From Paraburkholderia rhizosphaerae (lineage in GTDB: Bacteria > Pseudomonadota > Gammaproteobacteria > Burkholderiales > Burkholderiaceae): a stretch of DNA of 64,000 bases. Location: assembly GCF_004366595.1 (NCBI RefSeq), contig NZ_SORE01000010.1, forward strand, positions 124,001 through 188,000, in the 5' to 3' direction. The position numbers and the translations under genes are program-made. Positions 9,824 through 18,744 of this stretch are shown here, piece after piece. Within the stretch, counting starts at the first letter, position 1. Each line of letters opens with the position of its first letter. The notes beneath the pieces were generated by a model, which ran no database searches, was not told the origin of the DNA, and saw only the letters and a list, made by a program, of their open reading frames with translations.

Positions 9824-10064
9824 GTACGGTGCGGTCCGTTTGGGCCGAAAAGGACGACGCCGCCGACGGCGGCGGGCGTGTGCGCAATTGTGGCTGCAGA
9901 CCACCGCGCGCGACAGGAATATAACGCGTATCGTAGTCTACATGTCCAATTCTGAGAGTTACCCTGCGAACGGTTTATGATGGGCTGTTTACTGCACGTT
10001 ACAGTTAGCGTTTCGTAAGTCGATTCGATCGAAACAGCGGTACATATGCCTCTTTCTTCGGCTT

Positions 10065-10093
10065 TTGACAGTGCGGGCAAAATGGTAACAATG
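10065..10093 (+). promoter_or_regulatory. Candidate sigma-70 promoter in the 391-bp divergent gap
   Basis: A perfect TTGACA -35 box at 10065-10070 is followed after 17 nt by ACAATG, a weak -10. It would serve the small gene at 10215. The rest of the gap (9824-10214) must also hold the promoter of the efflux operon. A GC-rich palindrome (CGCCGCCGACGGCGGCG) lies near 9858, just upstream of the pump gene. Confidence 0.35.
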
Positions 10094-10214
10094 CGTTTGC
10101 CGCGTGATGAAGATCGGGTGCGTGCACAACTTTTCGACCGAGGCGGCGTTTTTTTATTGTCACATTGACCGGCGCAGTGCTCCCAAGCCGGCAGACGCAG
10201 AACGGGGAAATATC

Positions 10215-10427
10215 ATGCAAGTCGGTTCTATTGTCCGATCCGTGCATATCGCTGTGCCTGCGGGCGCACGCGGGATCGTCATGCGCATTCTCGGCGACAT
10301 GGCGATGGTGGCGTGGTATGCCGGTGAGCCCGGCACGTCGCCGCAACTGAACACGGAACCTTTTTTCCTTGAAGATCTGATCGACACGGGAGAACTGGTG
10401 CGCCCGGCGGGCGCGCCGCTGCATTGA
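10215..10427 (+). CDS. Conserved-looking 70-residue protein of unknown function
   Basis: A small protein starting MQVGSIVRSVHIAVPAG with a GGGGA ribosome binding site about 9 nt before the ATG. It is not membrane-bound and has no signal peptide. The pattern of short beta strands (VGSIVRSV, ARGIVMRI, AMVAWYAG) suggests a small beta-barrel fold, but this is inference from hydrophobicity only. I do not recognise a family. It lies 127 nt upstream of the kinase gene in the same direction, so the two could be co-transcribed. Confidence 0.6.
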   Translation: MQVGSIVRSVHIAVPAGARGIVMRILGDMAMVAWYAGEPGTSPQLNTEPFFLEDLIDTGELVRPAGAPLH

Positions 10428-10554
10428 GCGCGACTTGGCGGCTTCGGTCGCCCTTTGCGCGTCGCGCGCGTCCTCACCTCTGCTTTCAGGTTCGTGTTCC
10501 GCATCGGCGCTACGAACGCTCGTGTTTGACGGCGGCGCGGCGCACAATGCGGGC

Positions 10555-11577
10555 ATGAACGAAGACACTCAAGACCTCGCGGACGGCGCCGCCGTCCCGT
10601 TCGCCCGGCTGACGCCGGAATGCATGCTCGACGCGATCGACAGCGTGCTGGCTAGCGCCGGCGCGCGTACCGACGGCCGCATGCTGCCGCTCAACAGCTA
10701 CGAGAACCGCGTCTATCAGGTCGGCATCGAAGATGCCGCGCCGCTCGTCGCGAAGTTCTATCGGCCGCAACGCTGGTCAGACGCCGCGATCCTCGAAGAA
10801 CATGCATTCGTCGCGGAGCTTGCCGCGCGCGAAATTCCCGCCGTGCCGGCGCGCGTGTACGAAGGCCGCACGCTGCACTCATTCGAAGGTTTTCGCTTTG
10901 CGCTGTTCGAGCGGCGCGGCGGCCGCGCGCCTGAACTCGAGCAACGCGACACACTCGAGTGGCTCGGGCGCTTTATCGGCCGGATTCACGCGGTCGGTCG
11001 AACCCAACGCTACGCGGAGCGGCCCACGCTCGACATCGCGACATTCGGCTACGAGTCGCGCGACTTTTTGCTGACGCAACGCTTTGTGCCGGAAGACCTG
11101 CGCGAAGCGTGGCTCACCGTGGTGAACCTCGCGCTCGAGGGCGTCGAGCGGGCGTTCGAGCGTGCGGGAGAGATCGCGCCGCTGCGCATGCACGGCGATT
11201 GCCATCCGAGCAACGTGCTGTGGACCGATGCAGGCCCGCATTTCGTCGATTTCGATGACAGCCGGATGGGGCCCGCCGTGCAGGATTTATGGCTGTTGTT
11301 GCCGGGTGAGCGCGGCGACGCATCGCGTGCGTTGACTGATCTGTTGGCCGGCTACGAGGATTTCTGCGAATTCGAGCCGCGCGAGTTGCATCTGATTGAG
11401 GCGCTTCGTACGCTGCGGCTGATTCACTACTCGGCGTGGCTCGCGCGGCGTTGGAACGACCCGGCGTTTCCGGTTGCGTTTCCGTGGTTCAACACGCAGC
11501 GTTACTGGGAAGACCGCATTCTCGAACTGCGCGAGCAGATCGGCGCGATGCAGGAAGGGCCCCTGTGGCCGGTTTGA
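10555..11577 (+). CDS. srkA: Stress response serine/threonine protein kinase SrkA (YihE/RdoA)
   Basis: A 340-residue kinase of the aminoglycoside-phosphotransferase fold. The catalytic loop HGDCHPSN (residues about 216-223) and the metal-binding VDFDDSRMGP are both intact, and the family-typical NSYENRVYQVG lies near residue 45. In E. coli SrkA counters envelope stress and MazF-mediated death. The start at 10555 (MNEDTQDLADG) fits the family length of about 328-345; a longer open frame from 10435 is not conserved. In many proteobacteria srkA precedes dsbA; here a DUF3857 gene follows convergently instead. Confidence 0.9.
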   Translation: MNEDTQDLADGAAVPFARLTPECMLDAIDSVLASAGARTDGRMLPLNSYENRVYQVGIEDAAPLVAKFYRPQRWSDAAILEEHAFVAELAAREIPAVPARVYEGRTLHSFEGFRFALFERRGGRAPELEQRDTLEWLGRFIGRIHAVGRTQRYAERPTLDIATFGYESRDFLLTQRFVPEDLREAWLTVVNLALEGVERAFERAGEIAPLRMHGDCHPSNVLWTDAGPHFVDFDDSRMGPAVQDLWLLLPGERGDASRALTDLLAGYEDFCEFEPRELHLIEALRTLRLIHYSAWLARRWNDPAFPVAFPWFNTQRYWEDRILELREQIGAMQEGPLWPV

Positions 11578-11613
11578 TCTGTGTCGCGCGACCCGCTCCG
11601 CGGCGCGTTCGAC

Positions 11614-13716
11614 TCACGGCGCCTCGGCGATGACCTTCTTCGCGCTCCGGGACGCGGCGCCACGCGCACCACTTCCGGTGGCGCTCGAAGCACTTGCAGC
11701 ACCCGAGGCGCTCGCGGCGCCTGCCGCACCTGCGCGCGCGACGCCCGGCAGCGTCGATTTGACGATGACCTCCGCGCGCACGTCGCGGCCGATCGTCTCG
11801 ATGCCTGCGCGCATCTGCGCAAACTCGTCCGGTGAGCACACTTCGCTAGTAAAGCGCGTACTGCCGTCGCGCGTCATGGTGACGACATTGGCGTCGGGAT
11901 CGTAGTGATAGGTCGAGCGGAAATCGACGAAGCGGTCTTCGGTGTGCGCGGCCTCCGGCATGTCGAGCACGCGGAAATTGGCGGGCAGTACGATGCGCGC
12001 GCGCTCGTGGAGCTCGACGTTACGGCAGACGAAGGGCTGCGTGCGCTGCCGCTCGCCGAGCCAGTACCGGGCATCGGACTGAAAGCCGCCGACGAAGCTC
12101 GTCAACGCGGGAATCGATGCGGCCGCGCCGGGCATCACGAAGTCGTCGAGCGAGCCTTTCATCGTGATGATCAGAGGGCCGCTGGCGGCGTTGAGTGCGT
12201 TAGTCGACAACGTCGCGTTACCGGTCAGGTTGGCCGCGCGCAACTCGCCCTGAATCGCTTCTTCACGCTGCGCGGGTGTTTGCAGGCGCAGCATCGTGCG
12301 CCCTTGCTCGGCGGCCCAGCCGGTCGCTTGCAGACGGTAGACGAAATTCGCCGAGCCGTCGGCCGCGATGGTGATCGACAGGTCGGTGTTGCGCACCATC
12401 GACGCGGTTGCTGGCGTGCGGCCGAGTACGCCCTGATCGACGAGGACCGTGGGCCGGTCCATATCGGTCGACGGCAGATAGCCGAATTCGACGTTCGGCG
12501 CGGTCGAGTCCGCATAGAGCTGCAGGTCCGGCAGCCACGTGATGACGTGATTCACCACGCCGAAACCGGGCACCGACGGCAGCGTATAAACGGTGCCGCT
12601 GTTGATCAGCGCCGGCTCGTTGTGTATGCCGACCGCACTGAGCAGCGCGCCGTATAGCGCGACATGGTCCTTGCAGTCGCCATAGCGCAGCGCGAGGATA
12701 TCGACCGCGCGATGCGGCACGACCGCGCCACGTCCGACGTTGACGGCCACGTAGCGGATGTTCTTGCGGACCCAGTCGTACAGCGTTTTCGCTTTGGCTT
12801 GCGGCGTGCTGTCCTTGTCGGTCAGCGTGCGCGCGAGACCGACGATGGCCGGGTCCGATGCGCTCGGGTCGACCGCCGACGACTTATACGTGGCCGCAAA
12901 GGCCGCGTAATCGCGGAAGGTCGACACCATCAGCCGGTCGCCATAGCTGACGTATGAAATCGAGCCGTATTCGAGTCGTCCGAAGCGCGCCTTGTCGTAG
13001 CGGAACTCATAGCGTGTGCGTCCGTCGCGGGTGCGGGGCGGCTCTTTGACGAAGCCGCGGGCGTCCGCGTAGAGCGGCATGTCGGCGGGCAAATCGTAGA
13101 TCAGGCGGAAGTTGTGGGTTGGCGCGAGATCGGGCGGCGTGAAATCGCTGAACGAGCCGGGCACGATCGGCACCTGCTGCGTCTTCCGGTACTTCAGGTG
13201 AATGCGGGCGCCGGGTTCCACCGCAGGAAACACGATGACCTTTTCGAGGATGTCCTGAAACATCGGTGCGTCGAACGAGCGCGCCTCCTGCACGTCGTGA
13301 ATCTGCCCGGGCTGCACGTCGTGGCGCACGCCGTCGGCGCCGATTGTGTATGCGTCGATCACGTCGACGCTCGCCATGTTGCGGTTGAACCAGATGTAAT
13401 GTTGCGCGACGCGCGCGACGCCGGCCTCGGTGTTCACGCGCAGCGTCAGTTCGTCGAGCTTCACATACGAGCCGTCGGCGTTGACGGTGAACGTTTGGGT
13501 CTCCTGCTCGTTCGTGTACGGTTCGACGGGATTGGTCGGGCCGACCGCGGAACGCGACACCGGCTCGTTCGCGATGCGTTCGGTTACGCCACGGGCGCCG
13601 GCATCGGCGCGGGGACCGTCAGCGTCGCCGCTGGCGCCAGTGGCCCAGCTACCCGCGGCGCCGGCGCCGGCGGTCCAGAGGCTGGCCGCGATAAAGACGA
13701 GCACGAGAGGACGCAT
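11614..13716 (-). CDS. DUF3857 and transglutaminase-like domain protein, exported
   Basis: A 700-residue protein with an N-terminal signal peptide (MRPLVLVFIAASLWTAGAGAAG). A DUF3857 domain covers about residues 75-240, followed by a transglutaminase-like core. The catalytic Cys is seen in LRYGDCKDHVALYGALL (about residue 348), the His in VVNHVITWL and the Asp in LYADST. Such proteins act in the periplasm or cell surface, but their substrates are not established. The C-terminal end is an unusual Ala/Ser-rich low-complexity tail ([15 protein letters not shown]). It is a monocistronic unit, convergent with srkA (36 bp between stops). Confidence 0.82.
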   Translation of the reverse strand: MRPLVLVFIAASLWTAGAGAAGSWATGASGDADGPRADAGARGVTERIANEPVSRSAVGPTNPVEPYTNEQETQTFTVNADGSYVKLDELTLRVNTEAGVARVAQHYIWFNRNMASVDVIDAYTIGADGVRHDVQPGQIHDVQEARSFDAPMFQDILEKVIVFPAVEPGARIHLKYRKTQQVPIVPGSFSDFTPPDLAPTHNFRLIYDLPADMPLYADARGFVKEPPRTRDGRTRYEFRYDKARFGRLEYGSISYVSYGDRLMVSTFRDYAAFAATYKSSAVDPSASDPAIVGLARTLTDKDSTPQAKAKTLYDWVRKNIRYVAVNVGRGAVVPHRAVDILALRYGDCKDHVALYGALLSAVGIHNEPALINSGTVYTLPSVPGFGVVNHVITWLPDLQLYADSTAPNVEFGYLPSTDMDRPTVLVDQGVLGRTPATASMVRNTDLSITIAADGSANFVYRLQATGWAAEQGRTMLRLQTPAQREEAIQGELRAANLTGNATLSTNALNAASGPLIITMKGSLDDFVMPGAAASIPALTSFVGGFQSDARYWLGERQRTQPFVCRNVELHERARIVLPANFRVLDMPEAAHTEDRFVDFRSTYHYDPDANVVTMTRDGSTRFTSEVCSPDEFAQMRAGIETIGRDVRAEVIVKSTLPGVARAGAAGAASASGAASASSATGSGARGAASRSAKKVIAEAP

Positions 13717-13872
13717 GGGATCGTACGCGAGCGCGCTGACGGATTGCGGGTTGAGCGGACTTCACACTTAAAAGGCCCACAAATCGGTTGTCAAGCGGGG
13801 AACGTACGTAGCCATCACATAGACTGATGCGATGCTTAATGCATGCCGACTGCCTGCGACCGGCAGTCTTCG

Positions 13873-14193
13873 CTATGACCTGGCGCTCAGCACGCCGAAG
13901 TTGCTGATCTTCACTTCCCCTTCAGGAAAACGCGCGACGAGTTCCAGCTCACCGCCGAGACCACGAATGTGGTCGCGCAGCGTCGAGATGTACATATCAG
14001 TGCGCTGCTCGACCTTCGCAATGCTCGGCTGCTTCACGTGCAGCACGACTGCCAGCTCTTCCTGCGACATGCCTCGAGCCCGGCGCAGCTCGTTCAATGC
14101 CATTTCGGCCATCAGACGGTTCGCCTTGTCATTGGAGCGGGCTTGAGACTCGGGCGACATCCTCGCCCGCAGTTCAGCAAATTTCCTGGCCAT
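13873..14193 (-). CDS. HigA-type antitoxin, XRE-family helix-turn-helix protein
   Basis: A 106-residue protein whose centre holds an XRE helix-turn-helix (RRARGMSQEELAVVLHVKQ, SIAKVEQRTDMYISTL). The N-terminus (MARKFAELRARMSPESQARS) is the conserved antitoxin start; upstream in-frame starts would read into the toxin gene. It overlaps the end of the toxin gene by 21 nt, so the two are translated together. The antitoxin would bind the toxin and repress the shared promoter; an inverted repeat upstream of the toxin is the likely operator. Confidence 0.88.
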   Translation of the reverse strand: MARKFAELRARMSPESQARSNDKANRLMAEMALNELRRARGMSQEELAVVLHVKQPSIAKVEQRTDMYISTLRDHIRGLGGELELVARFPEGEVKISNFGVLSARS

Positions 14194-14551
14194 GTTCGAC
14201 TTCCTCCAAGTTCGATTGCGCGAGATGCTCGCGATACAGCGCGTCGGCGCCGGGGACATTCCGCTCGTACCAGCGAGCGTCGCCGGTCTTGTCGCCGCCC
14301 ATCAGCAAAATGGCGGTGCGGGTGGGGTCGAACGCATACAGCACGCGCAACGGCCTGCCGTCATGCTGGACGCGCAACTCACGCATATTTCCGTAACTCG
14401 AGCCCTTGACCTGACTCGAATGCGGATGCCGCAAGTACGGACCGTGCGCCTCGAGCAGCCGTACGGATGCCGCGACTGACTCCTGTTCCGATTCACTCAA
14501 ATCAGCCCACCAGTCACCGAACGTGTCGGTGTATTCGACGTCCCAGTTCAT
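14174..14551 (-). CDS. HigB-type toxin (RelE/ParE superfamily, phage-derived Gp49-like)
   Basis: A 125-residue toxin. The family core is clear: NWDVEYTDTFGDWW at the start, MRELRVQHDGRPLRVLYAFDP and ILLMGGDKTGDARWYERNVP. These proteins are usually ribosome-dependent mRNA interferases. Start 14551 is the conserved family start; the longer frame to 14638 crosses the palindromic operator and is rejected. Toxin-first order (toxin, then antitoxin) is typical of higBA. No other gene of a mobile element is beside it. Confidence 0.88.
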   Translation of the reverse strand: MNWDVEYTDTFGDWWADLSESEQESVAASVRLLEAHGPYLRHPHSSQVKGSSYGNMRELRVQHDGRPLRVLYAFDPTRTAILLMGGDKTGDARWYERNVPGADALYREHLAQSNLEEVEHGQEIC

Positions 14552-14554
14552 AAA

Positions 14555-14603
14555 AATATAGCCCCTGAAGAATATTCCGTCAATGGAATGATTGACCGGA
14601 ATA
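14555..14603 (-). promoter_or_regulatory. Promoter and operator region of the toxin-antitoxin operon
   Basis: An inverted repeat, TATTCCGTCAAT (14573-14584) with ATTGACCGGAATA (14591-14603), 6-nt spacer and one unpaired base, lies 22-52 nt upstream of the toxin start. On the minus strand its inner half forms a -35 box TTGACG, followed after exactly 17 nt by TATATT (14560-14555). The placement fits autorepression by the antitoxin. The -10 box ends only 3 nt before the toxin ATG, which is odd (see findings). Confidence 0.6.
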
Positions 14604-14703
14604 CTCACGCGCAACGGTCCCGTTGCAGAGAGGCTCATGCTAGGGACGTTGCGATCAAAGAGGCAGTCAGCCGAATGGCTAACGTTGAGCGGAAGCGGAA
14701 GGG

Positions 14704-14748
14704 AAAACGGAAAAGAAGATGACCGGCCGCGGCATCTCGCGCGGCCGG
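14704..14748 (-). terminator. Rho-independent terminator of the cox operon
   Basis: A perfect 9-bp stem CCGGCCGCG / CGCGGCCGG (14723-14731 and 14740-14748) with an 8-nt loop, followed on the minus strand by a T-rich run (TCATCTTCTTTTCC). It lies 14 nt after the xdhC stop codon. Confidence 0.75.
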
Positions 14749-14761
14749 ATCGAATCGCGCG

Positions 14762-15811
14762 TTACGCGTCGCGTGTGCTGAATTCGGCAGGCATGCCGCA
14801 CACCTCACCGCCGTTTGCGGCGATTTCACGTGCGGCCTTCGCGCCTTCGACTTGCAGCAGCGTTGGCAGTGATACGCCATTCTTCGCCGCCGTGACTTCG
14901 GCGAGAATCGACACCGCGATTTCAGGTGGCGTGCGGCTGCCGATATAGATACCGACCGGACCATGCAAGCGCGCGAGTTCGGTATCCGTCAGATCGAATT
15001 CCTTCAGCCGTTCGCGGCGCGCCGCATTGTTGCGCCGCGAGCCGAGCGCACCGACGTAAAACGCCGGCGTCTTCAGTGCTTCCATCAGCGCGAGGTCGTC
15101 GAGCTTCGGATCGTGCGTCAGCGCGATCACGGCGCAGCGTTCGTCGAGCTTCATCTCGAGCACGGTGTCGTCGGGCATCGTGCGCACGATTTTCGTACCC
15201 GCCACGTTCCACTCGTCCGTGTATTCTTCGCGCGGGTCGCAAACCGTGACCTGATAGTCGAGCCCGACCGCGATATTGCACAGGTAGCGCGAAAGTTGCC
15301 CGGCGCCGATTACCAGCATCCGGTAACGCGGCCCATGAATGGTCAGCAGGCGCAGGTCGTTGAAGTCGACACCGTCGGTGGCTTGCGCGGCGCCGTAGTG
15401 AACCGCGCCGGTCGTCATGTCGAGCGTGCGCGCGACAAGCCGCCCGTCCTCGACCGCGTGGCACAGCTCGGCGATGCCGCTTTGCTTGCTGAGCGGCTCG
15501 AGCACCAGCTGGATCGTGCCGCCGCACGGCAAACCGAAACGGTGCGCTTCTTCGGCGGAGATGCCGTACTTCACGGCTTCAGGATGCGTCTGCTCGATGC
15601 CGTGACGGCGAACCCGATCGATCAGATCGTCTTCGATGCAGCCGCCTGATACCGAGCCTACCACCAGCCCATCGTCGCGCACGGCGAGCATCGCGCCTTC
15701 CGGCCGCGGCGATGAGCCCCACGTCTTGACGACCGTGACCAGCAACGCACGGTGACCTTCGTCGAGCCAGCGCGCACTGGATTTCAGGACTTCGAGATCC
15801 ACGCTGTCCAT
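14762..15811 (-). CDS. XdhC/CoxI family molybdenum cofactor maturation protein
   Basis: A 349-residue protein of the XdhC family, which binds molybdenum cofactor and delivers the sulfurated form to hydroxylases. The N-terminal XdhC/CoxI domain has GSVSGGCIEDDLIDR (residues about 52-66); the C-terminal Rossmann domain has VIGAGQLSRYLCNIA and ALTHDPKLDDLAL, with PVGIYIGSRTPPEIAVSILAEV near the end. The gene overlaps the 3' end of the CoxG gene by 28 nt, so it is the last gene of the hydroxylase operon, and a terminator follows. Confidence 0.9.
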   Translation of the reverse strand: MDSVDLEVLKSSARWLDEGHRALLVTVVKTWGSSPRPEGAMLAVRDDGLVVGSVSGGCIEDDLIDRVRRHGIEQTHPEAVKYGISAEEAHRFGLPCGGTIQLVLEPLSKQSGIAELCHAVEDGRLVARTLDMTTGAVHYGAAQATDGVDFNDLRLLTIHGPRYRMLVIGAGQLSRYLCNIAVGLDYQVTVCDPREEYTDEWNVAGTKIVRTMPDDTVLEMKLDERCAVIALTHDPKLDDLALMEALKTPAFYVGALGSRRNNAARRERLKEFDLTDTELARLHGPVGIYIGSRTPPEIAVSILAEVTAAKNGVSLPTLLQVEGAKAAREIAANGGEVCGMPAEFSTRDA

Positions 15812-16374
15812 GATTTCTTCCTCTTCGGTTCGGCGCCTTCGGATGAGGCTTCCGTTGCGCCGGTCTGTTCGTCTGCCTGCTTGTCGGATGTCGACGAGGC
15901 ATCGCTTTCAGCGGCCGCGGCGCCTTCGCCGCCCCCCATCACCTGCGCGCTGAAGCGCTTGAAAAATTCGCCGGCGAGCTTGCGTGCCGCGCCGTCGACG
16001 AGCCGCGAGCCGATCTGCGCGAGCTTACCGCCCACTTGCGCGCTCGCCGTGTAGGTAAGCATGGTCGCGTCGTCGCCATCCGGCTCGAGCTTTACATGCG
16101 TGTTGCCTTTGCCGAAGCCCGCTGCGCCCCCCTGGCCTTCAAACACAATCGTATACGTATGGGGCGCGGCGATGTCGGTCAGCAGCATACGCCCTTTGAA
16201 GCGCGCCTTCACGGGACCGACCGAAGCTGTCAGCGACACCGTGTACGCGTTTTCGCCGTCCGCATCGATGCTGTCGCAACCAGGAATCGACAAGCGCAAT
16301 ATTTCGGTGTCGTTCAACGCTTCCCATGCACGCTGTTGCGAGATGGGCAGCTTATAACTTTCTGTCAGTTCCAT
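15784..16374 (-). CDS. CoxG-like SRPBCC protein (CO dehydrogenase subunit G family)
   Basis: A 196-residue protein with a CoxG/SRPBCC lipid-binding-like domain over about residues 1-150 (start MELTESYKLPISQQRAWEAL). CoxG homologues are found with molybdenum hydroxylases; in form I systems CoxG has been linked to membrane recruitment and quinone delivery. The last 40 residues are low-complexity, acidic and then basic (ESDASSTSDKQADEQTG, then EPKRKKSW), a plausible membrane-surface tether. A ribosome binding site (GGAGG) lies just upstream of the ATG at 16374. Operon gene six. Confidence 0.87.
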   Translation of the reverse strand: MELTESYKLPISQQRAWEALNDTEILRLSIPGCDSIDADGENAYTVSLTASVGPVKARFKGRMLLTDIAAPHTYTIVFEGQGGAAGFGKGNTHVKLEPDGDDATMLTYTASAQVGGKLAQIGSRLVDGAARKLAGEFFKRFSAQVMGGGEGAAAAESDASSTSDKQADEQTGATEASSEGAEPKRKKSWTAWISKS

Positions 16375-16440
16375 TGCGTGCCTCCTGCGGGGATCGTTGT
16401 AGGTGATGCGCGGCGAGGAGCCGGCGCTGTCGTGTCGCCG

Positions 16441-17739
16441 TCATGTCGCCGACATGCGCGCGAGCTGCGCCAGATCGCGTCCAAATGCGCTCAGACTGTC
16501 GAGATTATGAACCGGCCGGTGCGCGTCCACATGCGGCAGGATCGCCTGTACGCCGCGCGCTTTCGGCGCGAACTCGCTATAGCGTAGCAGCGGATTGAGC
16601 CAGACGATGCGGTGTGCGAAGCGCCGCAGACGGGCCATTTCAGCGGCTAGAAGGTCGATCGCTTCGTGATCGAGGCCGTCGGTGACGAGCAGCACCGTTG
16701 CCCTGCCGGTCAGCACGCGGCGTGCCCAGCGCCGGTTGAATTCGGCGAGCGCCGCGCCGATCCGCGTGCCGCCGGACCAGTCGACCACCTGGTCCGCAAG
16801 CGCTGCGATCGCCACATCCGGGTCGCGCTCACGCAATGCGCGCGTCGCATTCGTCAGACGGGTGCCGAATAAAAACACTTGCAGCCGTTCGCGCGATTGC
16901 AGCAACGCGTGGCAGAAGTACAGCACGGCGCGTGAGTAGCTGCTCATCGAGCCGGAAATGTCGAGCAGCAACACGAGCGGCGGTTTGCGCTCCACCGCGG
17001 CGCGATATTTCCATACCGTCCAGTCGCCGCCTGCTCGCACCGCGTGGCGCGCGCTCGCGCGCAGGTCGGCGTGCGTGCCGCGCGATGCGGCTTTCAGCCG
17101 GCGTGTGCGTTCCATCGCGAGCGGCAGCCGGTGACTGCGAATGATATGGCGCAGCGTGCGCCATTCGTCGGCCGTCAGCGTATCGAAGTCGCGGTGACGC
17201 AGCCGTTCTTCGGCGCTGAACGTCACGTGTGCGTGCAGCTCGTGCTGTTCCATCGGCGGTGCGTGGCGCTCGCGATGCTGTGCGGGTGGACGTGCGGCGA
17301 GCGCGTCGGCGAGGCGGTTGTTGCGTTTGGGCGGCGGCATCGTAGTGCCCACTTTCGGCAGCAGTAGCGCGCGCATCTTGCCTGACCAGTCGGGGTCGCG
17401 CCAGAACAGGTCGAAGGCGGCGTCGAACAGATCCCGTTCGTCAGGTGCGCGCACGAGCAGTGCAGCGAGCGCAGCGTGCACGTCGTCGCGGCGGGCGACG
17501 CCGATGCAGTGCAGCGCTTCGAGCGCATCGACCGCCTGCGCGGGGGACATCGGCAGACCTGCGGCGCGCAAGAGGCGCACGAAGTGCACGACGTTGCGAG
17601 CGAGCATCGGGAACGCTTCGATGCGGGACAGGCTCGTGGTCCCGACCGCGGCGTTCACGAACCGCGCCGGGTCTTGCATGCCGCCGCTCGTGGCGCGCCC
17701 GGTGGTCGCGGCGGCATCCTTGTCCGGCGTCGTGTCCAT
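16441..17739 (-). CDS. VWA domain protein, CoxE family
   Basis: A 432-residue CoxE-type protein. A von Willebrand A domain occupies the C-terminal half with an intact MIDAS metal motif (LLLDISGSMSSYSRA) plus TRIGAALAEF and LLVTDGLDH. The N-terminal helical part (MLARNVVHFVRLLRAAGLPM) is typical of the family. CoxE works with the MoxR-type CoxD ATPase to insert sulfur and metal into the Mo-Cu site in form I enzymes. Its start at 17739 lies 5 nt after the ATPase stop; a longer in-frame start at 17889 would overlap the ATPase gene. Confidence 0.88.
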   Translation of the reverse strand: MDTTPDKDAAATTGRATSGGMQDPARFVNAAVGTTSLSRIEAFPMLARNVVHFVRLLRAAGLPMSPAQAVDALEALHCIGVARRDDVHAALAALLVRAPDERDLFDAAFDLFWRDPDWSGKMRALLLPKVGTTMPPPKRNNRLADALAARPPAQHRERHAPPMEQHELHAHVTFSAEERLRHRDFDTLTADEWRTLRHIIRSHRLPLAMERTRRLKAASRGTHADLRASARHAVRAGGDWTVWKYRAAVERKPPLVLLLDISGSMSSYSRAVLYFCHALLQSRERLQVFLFGTRLTNATRALRERDPDVAIAALADQVVDWSGGTRIGAALAEFNRRWARRVLTGRATVLLVTDGLDHEAIDLLAAEMARLRRFAHRIVWLNPLLRYSEFAPKARGVQAILPHVDAHRPVHNLDSLSAFGRDLAQLARMSAT

Positions 17740-17744
17740 CGGCG

Positions 17745-18632
17745 TCACTCCGCTGCGGCGAGGCATTGCGCGATCTGTTGCGGGTCCATTCGCGCAAGAT
17801 CGTCCTGATACTTCAGCAGCACCCCCAACGTATCCTGCACTGACTGCGGATCGAGTTCGACAACGCTCAGCGCGGCCAGCGCGCGACACCAGTCGATCGT
17901 TTCGGCGATGCCCGGCGCCTTGAACAGGTCCATGCCGCGCAACTGATGCACGAAGCCCACCGCGTGCCGCTGCAGCGCGTCACTGGTTTGCGGTGCGCGC
18001 GCGGCGACGATCGCGAGTTCGCGCTCGCGTTCCGGGTAGCCAATCCACTGGTACAGGCAGCGGCGCTTCAGCGCATCGTGCACTTCGCGCGTGCGGTTCG
18101 ACGTCATCACGACGAGCGGCCGCTGCTGCGCGCGCACGGTGCCGTACTCCGGAATCGACACCTGAAAGTCGGACAGCAGCTCGAGCAGGAACGCTTCGAA
18201 CGGTTCGTCCGCGCGGTCGATTTCATCGATCAGCAGCACGCGACGCGCGCCGGGGTGATGCTCGTCAGGCATCAGCGCTTGCAGCAGAGGGCGCTTCAGC
18301 AGGAATTCGCTACGGTATAGCGTGTCATTGCCGGGCTTTTCGCCGGCGGCTTCGGCGACACGCAGCGCCATGATCTGTCGCGGGTAGTCCCATTCGTATA
18401 GCGCGCTCGCGGTATCGAGGCCCTCGTAACACTGCAACCTCAGTAGCGACGTGCCGAGCATGCCGGCCGCGGCTTTCGCGAGTTCGGTCTTGCCGACGCC
18501 GGGCTCGCCTTCGACGAACAGCGGGCGCTCCATCCGCAGCGCGAGAAACAGTGCGGTCGCGAGCTCCCGGCTCGCAAAGTAGTCCTGGTCGGTGAGTTGC
18601 GCGAGTGTGTCGTCGATCGAAGCGGGTTGCAT
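17745..18632 (-). CDS. MoxR-family AAA+ ATPase, CoxD type
   Basis: A 295-residue MoxR ATPase. Walker A is GEPGVGKTELA (residues about 43-53), Walker B is VLLIDEIDRADEP, and the sensor I region is VMTSNRTREVHD. MoxR ATPases act as chaperones together with VWA proteins, here the next gene. The start at 18632 (MQPASIDDTLAQL) fits the family length; the upstream ribosome binding site is weak and an ATG at 18698 would add 22 residues. A 112-nt gap separates it from the FAD subunit gene, the widest inside the operon. Confidence 0.88.
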   Translation of the reverse strand: MQPASIDDTLAQLTDQDYFASRELATALFLALRMERPLFVEGEPGVGKTELAKAAAGMLGTSLLRLQCYEGLDTASALYEWDYPRQIMALRVAEAAGEKPGNDTLYRSEFLLKRPLLQALMPDEHHPGARRVLLIDEIDRADEPFEAFLLELLSDFQVSIPEYGTVRAQQRPLVVMTSNRTREVHDALKRRCLYQWIGYPERERELAIVAARAPQTSDALQRHAVGFVHQLRGMDLFKAPGIAETIDWCRALAALSVVELDPQSVQDTLGVLLKYQDDLARMDPQQIAQCLAAAE

Positions 18633-18744
18633 GGTTTTTTCGGGCTCGCGTGCGCTCGGTGCGGAAACGGAACGGCCCGGACGCGCCGAGCCATGCATCG
18701 GCAGACGGTCGGGCGCGAGCTTGCAGCCCGCGCCTCGCCCGCGT

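Noticed and set aside
13873-14551. Part of an integrated element
   Set aside because: The toxin-antitoxin pair has no integrase, phage gene or flanking repeat beside it, so transfer is possible but not shown.
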